Assembly: GCA_965651935.1 (NCBI GenBank) | Contig: CBFGTC010000010.1 | Coordinates: 1 to 64,000 of the forward strand | From: JAFEDN01 sp965651935 | GTDB taxonomy: Bacteria > Pseudomonadota > Gammaproteobacteria > Coxiellales > Coxiellaceae | Direction of reading: 5' to 3' | DNA: 64,000 nt | In this document: one piece after another, positions 1 through 8,324 of the stretch | Position numbering within the stretch: position 1 is the first letter of the stretch | How the letters are laid out: every line of letters begins with the position of its first letter | Position numbers and translations under genes: made by a program | Notes under the pieces: model-generated | What the model saw: only the letters and a program-made list of their open reading frames with translations | The model's database searches: none | What the model was told of the DNA's origin: nothing

Positions 1-22
1 CAAAATTACCCAGCCCGTTAGA

Positions 23-47
23 ATAAAATCTCCCGCTTCAGCGGGAG
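23..47 (-). terminator. Rho-independent terminator-like hairpin for a gene left of the window
   Basis: Arms CTCCCGC (30-36) and GCGGGAG (41-47) flank a 4-base loop. Read on the minus strand the stem is followed by ATTTTATT, a T-rich tail. No T-run follows on the plus strand, so it would end a minus-strand transcript, but no minus-strand gene is visible here between it and position 653. It may instead serve a plus-strand gene ending before the window. Confidence 0.4.
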
Positions 48-62
48 TCGCTGTACTTACGC

Positions 63-68
63 TATAAT
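63..68 (+). promoter_or_regulatory. Possible -10 element upstream of the first gene
   Basis: A perfect TATAAT hexamer lies about 200 bases before the start at 270. I found no convincing -35 hexamer at 16-18 bp spacing. The leader would be long, and 69-269 holds no RNA structure I recognise. Confidence 0.25.
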
Positions 69-269
69 CCTTGCAAACGATTTCAAGATGAATTATGATG
101 GCTCGTTTTTTATTCAAAAACTATTCCAAATCCGCTTTCAAGAAAATCTTTCGATTTAAACCTAGAATATATTACATCCTTTTCGGAAGGGTGATTACAT
201 CTTTTGCGAACAAAATGGTTTATTATTTTCAATCCAGACATTCAAAAATTAAGCGACAAGGAGGAAACC

Positions 270-656
270 ATGTCTATAAAACACTCACCCATTATTAGCC
301 ATTTACAAGAATGGCTCTCTACGAATATGATTCCTGTCGTTTTGCAATTACTCAAAGAATATTATGATAATCAAACGCTAGAGTTTCATGATAATCAAAC
401 CCTTAAACAAAACCATGCTATTTCATTAGGGTATGTAATCCAGACTTATGAAAAAATTTTTCAGTACTGGAAAGGTTTGGAGGGACTGAATAAAATTCAA
501 TTAGATTGGTTAGATCTGATTGGGGATTATATCCAAGCACTACAAAAAAAACATACCTTATTTTCTTCTGTAGAAAAAAAGATTCCTGAAGACATGGTGG
601 TTGAGTCTGCTATGGGAAATAACCAAAACTATCAAAAAACGCCTTTTTCTTTTTAA
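270..656 (+). CDS. Hypothetical small protein, 128 aa
   Basis: I do not recognise the family. The start at 270 is chosen because AAGGAGG sits 5-6 bases before this ATG; the longer frame opening at 204 has no such site. The protein looks soluble and mostly helical, rich in Trp, Tyr, Leu and Gln, with no signal peptide or membrane segment. It contains a short internal repeat (DNQTLEFH followed by DNQTLKQN, near residues 33-48) that is also nearly identical in the DNA, which suggests a small tandem duplication. The pattern of amphipathic helices with aromatic residues recalls phasin-type granule proteins, but that is only an impression. Its stop overlaps by 4 bp the stop of the opposing gene. 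Confidence 0.7.
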   Translation: MSIKHSPIISHLQEWLSTNMIPVVLQLLKEYYDNQTLEFHDNQTLKQNHAISLGYVIQTYEKIFQYWKGLEGLNKIQLDWLDLIGDYIQALQKKHTLFSSVEKKIPEDMVVESAMGNNQNYQKTPFSF

Positions 657-1945
657 AGTTTGCTCAAGGCTATCTTTTTATGTACGCCTAATAAAGTTTG
701 GCTTTTTTGTGCATCGTGTTTAAACAATGTTATGTGTTGGGTTTTAATTTCTGTTGCTATTTTTGGTTTGCTAGCTGAAAAAGTTTGAAGTTCAGTTTCT
801 GGAGCGCGTCTGAGCCATTGTTGTTGTTGAGCTCGATGGCGTTGGCGCATATTGTAACTCATATACAATAACATTGTGGCAACGACGGTTATGCTAAAAA
901 CCACGGCAATTGGTCCACCCAATATCGATAATAAACTAGCGCCGCCGGCTATTTTAACGGCTGTGATGCCAGTAAAACTGAGAAAGTTAGCTAAATTAAT
1001 TAATCCTAACGTGTTATTTTTGATGGCCGCCAACGTTTTTTGAGAGACATTGATAAAATTATTTCCCTGCTGCATCACGGATTGCAATTTTCTTCGTTCT
1101 AAACTTAATTTCCTGCAATTTTCGTCAACGGCGCGCTGTTTAGATTGCAGTTGCTGACAAAAACTAGTATTCAATTTAGAGTCGCTGCAAGCAGCAATTT
1201 TAAGTTGAAGTTGGCGGCAGTGTAATAAATTCAGTTGTAATTGACATTCAAGGACGCTGATATTTTTTTTAATATTCAGTCTACGTTGATCATACAATTT
1301 TTTAACGCAAAAAACCGCGGCCATCACCAAACCCGTAATAACAAAAGGGATTGGATTAATCACCACGGACGGGGTAATCAAACTGATGAAATTGATTACC
1401 TGAAAAGCAGAAAAACTGGTATACATCCCGTTGACAGCGCCGGCAGTCGCTAGTGCTAACATTCTCCATCGATTGATAGCAAGATCATTTTCATGGCGTA
1501 TTCTATATTGCACATCGGCAATTTGAACGTGATGGCCTATCGCTCGTAAGTTTGCAGCAGCACGGCGATTTTCTTCAATTTCTCGCTCTTGCTGGATTTT
1601 ATCCCAACGTATAACCATTAGCAGAATGGCATAAATTGAACCAAATAAAAAAGTGTAAGGGTTAAAGAAGACGCCATGGCCACTCAAATTAGAAAGTCCT
1701 TTATCGACATTTTGAATATCACGAAGCCCTTTGCGTATATCTCGCAGGGTTTCCGCGTTTGATTTATTCAAATAAGTCAATGCCGTCATGGCGCAGGCTA
1801 TGCAAAAACCGGTTAATGGTGAAGCGGGAATGTCTAGCCCCATATCTTCACTAAGAGCCAGGTTGTAAGAATTTACTCCATATTCATTATCTATAAACTC
1901 TGCTACTACGCCAATAACTTTATAGCTACGTAATTTTTTTTTCAT
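653..1945 (-). CDS. Hypothetical multi-pass membrane protein with central coiled coil, 430 aa
   Basis: Not recognised. Hydrophobic stretches are near residues 42-58, 95-112, 163-185, 190-215, 315-335 and 340-362. They come in pairs, a hairpin layout. A Gln/Leu/Lys/Cys-rich region at about 222-290 looks like a coiled coil, and a basic Gln-rich tail follows the last segment (from about 370). There is no cleavable signal peptide; the protein starts with a basic MKKKLRSYK stretch. Paired hydrophobic hairpins plus coiled coil in a Legionellales genome resemble type IV-secreted effectors that enter host membranes, but no secretion signal can be proven here. The start lacks a clear Shine-Dalgarno. 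A promoter is visible upstream (1982-2009). The gene converges on the small gene at 270-656 with a 4-bp overlap. Confidence 0.75.
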   Translation of the reverse strand: MKKKLRSYKVIGVVAEFIDNEYGVNSYNLALSEDMGLDIPASPLTGFCIACAMTALTYLNKSNAETLRDIRKGLRDIQNVDKGLSNLSGHGVFFNPYTFLFGSIYAILLMVIRWDKIQQEREIEENRRAAANLRAIGHHVQIADVQYRIRHENDLAINRWRMLALATAGAVNGMYTSFSAFQVINFISLITPSVVINPIPFVITGLVMAAVFCVKKLYDQRRLNIKKNISVLECQLQLNLLHCRQLQLKIAACSDSKLNTSFCQQLQSKQRAVDENCRKLSLERRKLQSVMQQGNNFINVSQKTLAAIKNNTLGLINLANFLSFTGITAVKIAGGASLLSILGGPIAVVFSITVVATMLLYMSYNMRQRHRAQQQQWLRRAPETELQTFSASKPKIATEIKTQHITLFKHDAQKSQTLLGVHKKIALSKL

Positions 1946-1981
1946 TTATTAGTTTTTATTAATTTAACTTCTATAAGGTAG

Positions 1982-2009
1982 ATTGTAATGAAATATTATA
2001 AAAATTCAA
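1982..2009 (-). promoter_or_regulatory. Sigma-70-like promoter of the 653-1945 gene
   Basis: On the minus strand TTGAAT (2004-2009) and TACAAT (1982-1987) are separated by 16 bp. Each hexamer matches the consensus at 5 of 6 positions or close to it. The start point would lie about 30 bases before the ATG at 1945. Confidence 0.45.
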
Positions 2010-2174
2010 TAGTAAAAAAAGATCAGGATAACGAATGAACAATTTTAATAGATATCAAGTTATCTTGCGACTATTCCAGGATCAGAATCAAGCAGTGATA
2101 TCGGAATATTAACTAAATATAATATTATTCGAAGATTGTTTGGTTAGAATATATAGAATATTTTTCTATAAAAA

Positions 2175-2209
2175 CAAAAATAAGTGAATCCCGCGAACAA
2201 GTCGCGGGG
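2175..2209 (-). terminator. Terminator of the alpha operon (after rplQ)
   Basis: Arms CCCGCGA (2190-2196) and TCGCGGG (2202-2208) with a 5-base loop. On the minus strand the stem is followed by an A/T-rich tail containing a run of five T. It lies about 60 bases past the rplQ stop. The remaining gene-free DNA from 1946 to 2270 is AT-rich; beyond this hairpin and the promoter at 1982-2009 I see nothing in it. Confidence 0.6.
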
Positions 2210-2270
2210 CAATGAGTAACTTCCAACTTCTGAGATCTGCCATTAGTACGATCTAGGAGAAAAAAATTGT

Positions 2271-2684
2271 CTATTTTTTAATTTCTTGAGGTGGCGTCCA
2301 ACCTTTAGCAGCGCGAGCTTTAGCTTCTCTCCAGCCTAACAATTCAATGATGGCCATAGGAGCATTATCGCCTGCACGGAAACCACATTTGAGAACACGA
2401 GAATACCCTCCTGGACGATCTTGAAAACGTGGAGCAATATCGTTGAATAATTTGGCCACAACTTCATCATTACGTAATCGGGCAAAAGCCAAACGGCGAT
2501 TCGCAACACTGTCTTCTTTAGCCAAAGTAATGAGCGGTTCAATAAAACGGCGTAATTCTTTCGCTTTTGGTAAAGTGGTTGTGATTTGGCCATTTTTTAT
2601 TAATGCAATACTCATGTTTTTTTTCAATGCCTTTATATGAGCGGCAGTACGGTTTAAGCGTCGACCTGATTTACGATGGTTCAT
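2271..2684 (-). CDS. rplQ: Ribosomal protein L17
   Basis: Large-subunit protein near the peptide exit tunnel. The 137-residue sequence opens with the family's MNHRKSGRRLNR and contains LPKAKELRRFIEPLIT, both hallmark stretches. It is slightly longer than the E. coli protein, with a short basic tail. It is the last gene of the alpha operon, 3 bp after rpoA, and is followed by a terminator hairpin. Confidence 0.97.
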   Translation of the reverse strand: MNHRKSGRRLNRTAAHIKALKKNMSIALIKNGQITTTLPKAKELRRFIEPLITLAKEDSVANRRLAFARLRNDEVVAKLFNDIAPRFQDRPGGYSRVLKCGFRAGDNAPMAIIELLGWREAKARAAKGWTPPQEIKK

Positions 2685-2687
2685 AGC

Positions 2688-3695
2688 TTACTCCTCTTCA
2701 ATTATTTGTTTTTCAGGTGGAGGTAAATCTGCAGGTGGCCAATTCTTGATTGTCATTCCTAAACTTAGGCCGTGTTGTACCAAAACAGACTTGATTTCGT
2801 TCATGGATTTTTTGCCTAAATTAGGCGTTTTCAATAAATCACTTTCGCTGCGTTGGACTAAATCACCTATGTAATAAATATCCTCAGCTTTTAAACAATT
2901 GGCAGCACGAACAGTGAGCTCTAAATCGTCAACCGAACGCGTTAAAATAGGATCAATACCTTGAGCGCCTTCTTTAGAACCTAACTTAGAAGCATGCTGT
3001 AAATCGACGAACGCAGATAGTTGCTGTTGCAAAATGGTTGCCGCTCTTCGAATGGCTTGCTCAGGGTCTAAAGTGCCATTCGTTTCCAAGTCAATGATTA
3101 ATTTATCTAAGTCAGTGCGTTTTTCTACACGCGTGTTTTCAACTTGGTAACTCACTCTCACTACTGGACTAAATGAAGCATCGAGCAACAATGAGCCCAC
3201 AGAGCGTTTTAAACCTTTATCCGATAAGCGAGCTAATGCAGGCTGATAACCTCTACCTATTTCGACAAAAAGTTTTGCATTAATCACGCCGTCCTTATTT
3301 AAGTGAGCAATCACATGATTGGGATTAACAATAACAACTCCAGACTCGAGTTCGATATCTCCCGCTGTGACAACCCCAGGGCCTTTTTTGCTTAAGTTAA
3401 GCTCAATCCTGTCACGGCCTTCCAATTTTAAAGCGACACCTTTCAGATTCAATAATATATTGACTACGTCTTCATGAACGCCTTCTAAAGAGCTATATTC
3501 ATGAACGACGTTGTCAATTTGCACTTCTACTATCGCCGCCCCTGGCATAGAGGATAAAAGCACACGACGTAAAGCGTTGCCTAGGGTGTAACCGAAACCG
3601 CGCTCAAAAGGTTCCAACACAATACGAAATTGAGTTGGCGATAACATCTGCACTTGAATATTTTGCGGCGTTAAGAAGTTTTTAACATCTTGCAT
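2688..3695 (-). CDS. rpoA: RNA polymerase alpha subunit
   Basis: At 335 aa it has the usual length. The N-terminal dimerisation domain carries the conserved FERGFGYTLGNALRRVLLSS stretch. The C-terminal domain, which binds UP elements and activators, ends in the helix-hairpin-helix region with LLKTPNLGKKSMNEIK. Between them lies an acidic linker. It sits between rpsD and rplQ as in other gammaproteobacteria, so polymerase and ribosome synthesis are coupled. Confidence 0.98.
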   Translation of the reverse strand: MQDVKNFLTPQNIQVQMLSPTQFRIVLEPFERGFGYTLGNALRRVLLSSMPGAAIVEVQIDNVVHEYSSLEGVHEDVVNILLNLKGVALKLEGRDRIELNLSKKGPGVVTAGDIELESGVVIVNPNHVIAHLNKDGVINAKLFVEIGRGYQPALARLSDKGLKRSVGSLLLDASFSPVVRVSYQVENTRVEKRTDLDKLIIDLETNGTLDPEQAIRRAATILQQQLSAFVDLQHASKLGSKEGAQGIDPILTRSVDDLELTVRAANCLKAEDIYYIGDLVQRSESDLLKTPNLGKKSMNEIKSVLVQHGLSLGMTIKNWPPADLPPPEKQIIEEE

Positions 3696-3711
3696 AAAGT
3701 CGAGCCTCTAA

Positions 3712-4332
3712 CTATTTAGAATACAATTCGACAACCAAACTGACCTTGAATTCAGCTGGCAATTCAGTAATGACGGGGGTTGCTTTAAAGCTTCCCTTCA
3801 TCTCTTTGGAGTCTACCTCAATCCAGGAAACTGGTGTGCGGCTTGCAGACAACTCTAGTGCAGCACTAATGCGTAACTGCTTTTTGGCTTTCTCTCTCAC
3901 CGAAATTTCCGCTCCTGAAGTGACGTGATAAGAAGGAATATTCACCACTTTACCATTCACTAAAATGCCTTTGTGAGTGACTAATTGCCGAGCTTCTGCG
4001 CGAGTAGCGGCAAATCCCATGCGGTAAACAACATTGTCTAAACGGGATTCCAGTAAGACCAATAAGTTATCGCCTGTTGACCCTTTGGTCCGATCGGCTT
4101 TTTTATAGTAATTGCGAAACTGTCTTTCCAGAACATCATAGTAACGGCGAATCAATTGTTTCATGCGTAATTGAATGCCGTAATCGGTAGTACGGCCACG
4201 ACGCTGCCAATGCTGGCCAGGGGTACGTTCCAGATTGCACTTAGTATCGATTGGACGAATTCCACTTTTTAAAAGTAAATCCGTTCTCTCACGCCGAGAT
4301 AAACGACACTTTGGACCTAAATATCTTGCCAT
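3712..4332 (-). CDS. rpsD: Ribosomal protein S4
   Basis: Primary 16S rRNA-binding protein and, in enterobacteria, the translational repressor of the alpha operon. The 206-residue sequence starts with MARYLGPKCRLSRRE and contains the S4 RNA-binding fold (about residues 95-160, with RLDNVVYRMGFAATRAEARQ). Cys9 and Cys32 remain, but the full four-cysteine zinc motif of the C+ form is absent. Confidence 0.98.
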   Translation of the reverse strand: MARYLGPKCRLSRRERTDLLLKSGIRPIDTKCNLERTPGQHWQRRGRTTDYGIQLRMKQLIRRYYDVLERQFRNYYKKADRTKGSTGDNLLVLLESRLDNVVYRMGFAATRAEARQLVTHKGILVNGKVVNIPSYHVTSGAEISVREKAKKQLRISAALELSASRTPVSWIEVDSKEMKGSFKATPVITELPAEFKVSLVVELYSK

Positions 4333-4349
4333 GTTTAACCTCTCAAAAA

Positions 4350-4727
4350 TTATACCCGGCGTTTTTTACGCGGGCGGCAGCCATTATGGGGAACTCCTGT
4401 ACGATCAGTTAGACTAACGACTTCCAATCCACAGTTATAAAGGCTTCGAATTGCCGAGTCCCGCCCTGCTCCCGGGCCACTAACATAAACCACCACGCGC
4501 TTGGTGTCATAATCATCCATTAGAATTTTGGCAACCGCATCAGCCGCCATTTGTGCAGCGAAGGGAGTGCCACGCCGGGAACCTTTAAAGCCGCATTTTC
4601 CAGCAGAGCTCTGAGTTAAAAGGTCACCAGACATCGTAGTGCCGGAAATAATAGTATTATTAAAGGTTGCTTGAATGTGAACTGCGCATTCAGAAAATTT
4701 TCTTTTAGTGCGTTTTTTTACTGCCAT
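4350..4727 (-). CDS. rpsK: Ribosomal protein S11
   Basis: Platform protein of the 30S subunit that contacts mRNA near the Shine-Dalgarno region. At 125 aa it carries family signatures such as HIQATFNNTI, GFKGSRRGTPFAAQ and the basic end NGCRPRKKRRV. It is in the alpha operon between rpsM and rpsD. Confidence 0.98.
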   Translation of the reverse strand: MAVKKRTKRKFSECAVHIQATFNNTIISGTTMSGDLLTQSSAGKCGFKGSRRGTPFAAQMAADAVAKILMDDYDTKRVVVYVSGPGAGRDSAIRSLYNCGLEVVSLTDRTGVPHNGCRPRKKRRV

Positions 4728-4741
4728 TGATTCATTACCTC

Positions 4742-5098
4742 TTAAACACGAACTGCTTTAGGTTTGCCTTTGCGAGTGCGAGCATTGGTCTTAGTACGTT
4801 GACCGCGAACTGGCAATCCATGACGGTGGCGGACTCCTTGATAACATCCCAAATCGATTTTACGTTTGATGTTCATGGAAACTTCACGACGTAAATCACC
4901 TTCAACAGTGAATGATGCCATGGCGTCACGAATTTTTTTCAATTGTTCTTCAGTGAGATCCCGTACTTTAGAAGCAGGCTCGATATCGGCAGCGCCACAG
5001 ATTTGTTTGGCACGGGTTGGCCCTATGCCATAAATAGACTGCAGTCCAATAACGACATGCTTGTTAACAGGTATATTTACTCCGGCAATACGCGCCAT
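4742..5098 (-). CDS. rpsM: Ribosomal protein S13
   Basis: Head protein of the 30S subunit that bridges to the 50S subunit and contacts P-site tRNA. At 118 aa it begins MARIAGVNIPVNKH and ends with the extended basic tail RGQRTKTNARTRKGK typical of S13. It is the first gene of the alpha operon, after a 175-bp gap from rpmJ. Confidence 0.98.
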   Translation of the reverse strand: MARIAGVNIPVNKHVVIGLQSIYGIGPTRAKQICGAADIEPASKVRDLTEEQLKKIRDAMASFTVEGDLRREVSMNIKRKIDLGCYQGVRHRHGLPVRGQRTKTNARTRKGKPKAVRV

Positions 5099-5273
5099 TT
5101 TTTTAGCTCCACGTTATTTCGTTAAAAAGTCAATTAGATTACCTTCAATTGCTTGAAAAATCAAGCTGATTTTTTTAATTTTGGCTCCATTATGGGTTCC
5201 CAGTACGTAATTTTGTAAATACCAGCGCACCCATCAGTTGAATAGGCGTTTCGCGTGGTAAAACAATCCTGAC
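5099..5273 (-). promoter_or_regulatory. Leader between rpmJ and rpsM, possible alpha-operon control region
   Basis: This 175-bp gap is the longest inside the spc-alpha part of the cluster. On the minus strand there is a small perfect hairpin (GCTTGA-TTTT-TCAAGC) about 65 bases before rpsM, then a weak -10-like TCTAAT. In E. coli the S4-binding pseudoknot of the alpha operon is at this place. I cannot confirm that fold by eye. Confidence 0.3.
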
Positions 5274-5387
5274 TCAGCCTTGTCTTTGCTTATGGCGAGC
5301 ATCTTTACAGATCACTCTCACCACACCGTGCCGGCGTATAATTTTGCAATTTCTGCACAATTTTTTTACAGACGCTCTAACTTTCAT
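5274..5387 (-). CDS. rpmJ: Ribosomal protein L36, zinc-ribbon form
   Basis: The translation is 37 residues, starting MKVRASVKKLCRNCKIIRR and ending RHKQRQG. Cys11, Cys14, Cys27 and His32 form the zinc site, so this is the C+ paralogue. A ribosome binding site (TGAGGAG) overlaps the secY stop, 8 bases before the ATG. The position directly after secY is the standard one in proteobacteria. Confidence 0.95.
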   Translation of the reverse strand: MKVRASVKKLCRNCKIIRRHGVVRVICKDARHKQRQG

Positions 5388-5397
5388 TATTTTCTCC

Positions 5398-6723
5398 TCA
5401 TAATAGACTCATTTTTGAGCCACGTTGTTTCGCTTTTTTCATCACGGATTCGTATTGATGCGTCATGAGATGCGCTTGTACCTGCGCCATAAAATCCATA
5501 ATGACGACAACCACAATCAGCAATGAGGTTCCGCCAAAATAAAACGGGACATTCCAAGCCAATATCAAAAACTGTGGCAATAAAGCCACTAATGCTAAAT
5601 AAATCGAACCGACTAAGGTTAAGCGAGTCATGACTCCATCGATAAAATTAGCAGTTTGTTCTCCAGGGCGTATCCCTGGAATAAAAGCGCCAGAACGTTT
5701 CAAATTATCTGCCGTTTCTTTAGGATTGAATACCAATGCAGTATAGAAAAAGGCAAAGAAGATCACGAGAAAAGCAAAGGTAATCATGTACCCTGGCTGG
5801 CCAGGAGATAAAGCTAAAGATAAATCATTTAACCAACCTAGACCTTTTGCCGTTCCAAAAAATTGAGCGATGGTGCTGGGAAAAAATATAATACTTTGTG
5901 CAAAAATAGGCGGAATGACGCCGGCCATATTAATTTTTAGGGGCAAGTGGCTGGTTTGAGCTGCGTAAACTGTACGGCCTTGTTGACGCTTAGCATAATT
6001 AATGACTATACGCCTTTGTGCTCTTTCAAAATACACTACCACTACCGTCACTGCCAATACCGCAACTACAACTAATAATAAAGTTAAACCTTGCATTTGC
6101 CCCTGTTTGACTTGAGTAAACACTTGAGCAATTGCGGCAGGAAAGCGAGCGGCAATACCCGCAAAGATTATCAAAGATATCCCATTCCCCACCCCTCTTT
6201 CAGTCATTTGCTCACCTAGCCACATTAAAAACAGGGTTCCGGTGACCAAGGTGATGGTGGCGACTAAATAAAAATTAATTCCAGGTAAAATCACGACGCC
6301 GCTGCTAACTAGCCATTTACAAATGCCTATGCCTTGAATGATCGATAAAATAATAGTGCCATAACGGGTGTACTGATTGATTTTACGACGGCCGGTTTCG
6401 CCTTCTTTCTTTAATTGAGCCATTTTAGGAGAGACGGTGGTATACAATTGGACAATAATAGAAGAGGAAATATAAGGCATAATCCCTAAAGCAAATATAG
6501 TAAAGCGGCTTAGAGCGCCGCCTGAAAACATATTGAATAAACCCAGTATACCGCCTTCGTGTTGCTGAAATAAATTAGCCAGTTTTTGTGGGTCTAGACC
6601 GGGAACAGGAATATAAGCACCTAATCGAAAAACGATCAAGCCAATGAGCACGAATAATAATCGGTTTCTGAGCTCTTTAAGACCGCCGGTTGAAAGCCCA
6701 GTACCTATTTTCGATTTTTTCAT
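5398..6723 (-). CDS. secY: Preprotein translocase channel subunit SecY
   Basis: Pore of the Sec translocon in the inner membrane. At 441 aa it has about ten hydrophobic segments and conserved family stretches: RLGAYIPVPGLDP near the start, GIMPYISSSIIVQL around residues 80-95, and NPKETADNLKRSGAFIPGIRPG on the cytoplasmic loop that contacts ribosome and SecA. It is last but one in the spc operon. Its partner SecE is encoded at 31586. Confidence 0.98.
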   Translation of the reverse strand: MKKSKIGTGLSTGGLKELRNRLLFVLIGLIVFRLGAYIPVPGLDPQKLANLFQQHEGGILGLFNMFSGGALSRFTIFALGIMPYISSSIIVQLYTTVSPKMAQLKKEGETGRRKINQYTRYGTIILSIIQGIGICKWLVSSGVVILPGINFYLVATITLVTGTLFLMWLGEQMTERGVGNGISLIIFAGIAARFPAAIAQVFTQVKQGQMQGLTLLLVVVAVLAVTVVVVYFERAQRRIVINYAKRQQGRTVYAAQTSHLPLKINMAGVIPPIFAQSIIFFPSTIAQFFGTAKGLGWLNDLSLALSPGQPGYMITFAFLVIFFAFFYTALVFNPKETADNLKRSGAFIPGIRPGEQTANFIDGVMTRLTLVGSIYLALVALLPQFLILAWNVPFYFGGTSLLIVVVVIMDFMAQVQAHLMTHQYESVMKKAKQRGSKMSLL

Positions 6724-6747
6724 TTAAAAAATCCTTACCAACTTATA

Positions 6748-6774
6748 CTCCCTCCCCCTTTAGGGAAGTGGGGT
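6748..6774. repeat. C/G-rich imperfect palindrome between secY and rplO
   Basis: A pyrimidine-rich arm is followed, after a short AT step, by a purine-rich arm (CTCCCTCCCC then AGGGAAGTGGGG). Similar elements are at 28679-28706 and 60341-60362. It may be a dispersed palindromic repeat. The downstream tail is not T-rich enough to call it a terminator. Confidence 0.35.
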
Positions 6775-6799
6775 CTATTTTCAGAGAATGGAATACTCG

Positions 6800-7237
6800 T
6801 TATTCTATTTTTCCACCGGCGCTTTCAATAGCGCTGCGAGCGCCTTTCGTTACTCCTAAACCACGGATAGTGAGTTTTTTATTGAATTTTCCGGCCCCGA
6901 AGATTTTAGCATACTTGTGGGTAGATTTTATCAAATTGGCTTCTCTTAAAGAAATTAAATCCACCACGTCAACATCCAATTTTTCTAATTCGTTTAAACG
7001 GATTTCGGCACATAAATGGGCAGTTCGTGATTTAAATCCAAATTTTGGCAGTCGTCTTTGCAAAGGCATTTGTCCACCTTCAAAACCAACTTTGTGATAA
7101 CCGCCTTTGCGAGCGTGTTGACCTTTATGGCCCCTGCCACAAGTTTTACCTAAACCTGAGCCTATGCCGCGCCCCACTCTAACTCGAGATTCTTTGCTGC
7201 CTGGAGTAGGTTTTAAAGTATTTAATGTGAGTGTCAT
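6800..7237 (-). CDS. rplO: Ribosomal protein L15
   Basis: Late-assembly 50S protein of 145 aa. The Gly/Lys/Arg-rich N-terminal half (GRGIGSGLGKTCGRGHKGQ) threads through 23S rRNA, and the globular C-terminal half ends in TKGARSAIESAGG. It lies between rpmD and secY as expected for the spc operon. Confidence 0.98.
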   Translation of the reverse strand: MTLTLNTLKPTPGSKESRVRVGRGIGSGLGKTCGRGHKGQHARKGGYHKVGFEGGQMPLQRRLPKFGFKSRTAHLCAEIRLNELEKLDVDVVDLISLREANLIKSTHKYAKIFGAGKFNKKLTIRGLGVTKGARSAIESAGGKIE

Positions 7238-7429
7238 TTAGATTTCCTCAATTTTTAATAAATAGGCCACTTTATTAATCATGCCCCGGTTGGCAGGGGT
7301 ATCTAAAACCATGACCGTATGATGGCGGCGACGCAAACCTAAACCTTCGACACATTCACGATGACCTGGTTTACGGCCAAACTTACTACCCATTAGAGTA
7401 ATCTTTAATTTTTTTTCATTCGACGCCAT
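7238..7429 (-). CDS. rpmD: Ribosomal protein L30
   Basis: Short 63-residue 50S protein with the KLKITLMGSKFGRKPGHRE pattern of L30. It abuts rplO directly and lies 7 bp after rpsE, so the three are probably translationally coupled. Confidence 0.96.
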   Translation of the reverse strand: MASNEKKLKITLMGSKFGRKPGHRECVEGLGLRRRHHTVMVLDTPANRGMINKVAYLLKIEEI

Positions 7430-7436
7430 ATATCAC

Positions 7437-7952
7437 CTACACCACTTCAGTAATTTCTTTAACGGTTTTGCCACGTTTTGCAGCAACCATTTCGGGCGTG
7501 GACATTTCTTTCAAGCCTTTAATGGTAGCGCGCACCACGTTGATCGGGTTCGAAGAGCCCAAGCATTTGGCCAGCACGTTTTGAACTCCCATCACTTCGA
7601 ATACCGCGCGCATAGCGTTACCGGCAATAACACCAGTTCCTTCGGAGGCGGGCAACATGAGAACTTTACTCGCGCCGTGGCGAGCAATAACCTCATGTTG
7701 TAAGGTATGATCTTTGAGAGGGATATGCAGCATGTTGCGGCGAGCAGCTTCAGTAGCTTTTTGAATAGCCACCGGCACTTCGCGGGCTTTGCCTTGACCA
7801 AAACCAATGGTGCCTTGCCCATCTCCGGCAACCACCAAAGCGGAAAAACTCATACGGCGCCCACCTTTAACGGTAGTCGCATTTCGATTAACCGCGACTA
7901 ATTTTTCGATATACACATCGCCACTTTGATTGTCCATCTGCACTTGCGTCAT
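7437..7952 (-). CDS. rpsE: Ribosomal protein S5
   Basis: Decoding-fidelity protein of 171 aa at the mRNA entry pore. It has the N-terminal double-stranded RNA-binding-like domain (EKLVAVNRNATTVKGGRRM) and the second domain with ASEGTGVIAGNAMRAVFE. The spectinomycin-binding loop (about residues 20-32) looks wild type. Confidence 0.98.
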   Translation of the reverse strand: MTQVQMDNQSGDVYIEKLVAVNRNATTVKGGRRMSFSALVVAGDGQGTIGFGQGKAREVPVAIQKATEAARRNMLHIPLKDHTLQHEVIARHGASKVLMLPASEGTGVIAGNAMRAVFEVMGVQNVLAKCLGSSNPINVVRATIKGLKEMSTPEMVAAKRGKTVKEITEVV

Positions 7953-7967
7953 AAACTACCCCTACAA

Positions 7968-8324
7968 CTAAAATTCAATTCCGCCTTCGCGAGCAGCGTC
8001 GGCTAAAGCTTTAATACGACCGTGATATTTAAATCCAGACCGGTCAAAAGCCACTTTTTTAATTCCGGCTGAAAGACTACGTTCTGCAATCAGCTTACCT
8101 ACCCGTTCAGCGGCAGATTTATTGCCACCGTATTCTAATTCATTGCGTAAATCTTTATCTAAAGTAGAAGCTTGCACTAACACTTTGGATCCGCAGGGAG
8201 AAATAATTTGAGCATAGATATGCTGTGAAGTTCGGTTAACACACAAATGATATGCACCTAAACTGCGTATTCTTCCTCTGGCTTTCGCATAGCGGCGAGC
8301 ACGTTTTATATTTTTGTTAATCAT
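7968..8324 (-). CDS. rplR: Ribosomal protein L18
   Basis: 5S rRNA-binding protein of 118 aa with the basic N-terminus and the closing stretch AFDRSGFKYHGRIKALADAARE. Its start overlaps the rplF stop by one base (TAATG), which suggests coupled translation. Confidence 0.97.
   Translation of the reverse strand: MINKNIKRARRYAKARGRIRSLGAYHLCVNRTSQHIYAQIISPCGSKVLVQASTLDKDLRNELEYGGNKSAAERVGKLIAERSLSAGIKKVAFDRSGFKYHGRIKALADAAREGGIEF

Noticed and set aside
95..298. ORF of 67 codons before the first gene
   Set aside because: No ribosome binding site, atypical composition, and it overlaps the better-supported gene at 270.
1241..1453. Plus-strand ORF inside the 653-1945 gene
   Set aside because: Shadow of the minus-strand gene; no ribosome binding site and no familiar sequence.
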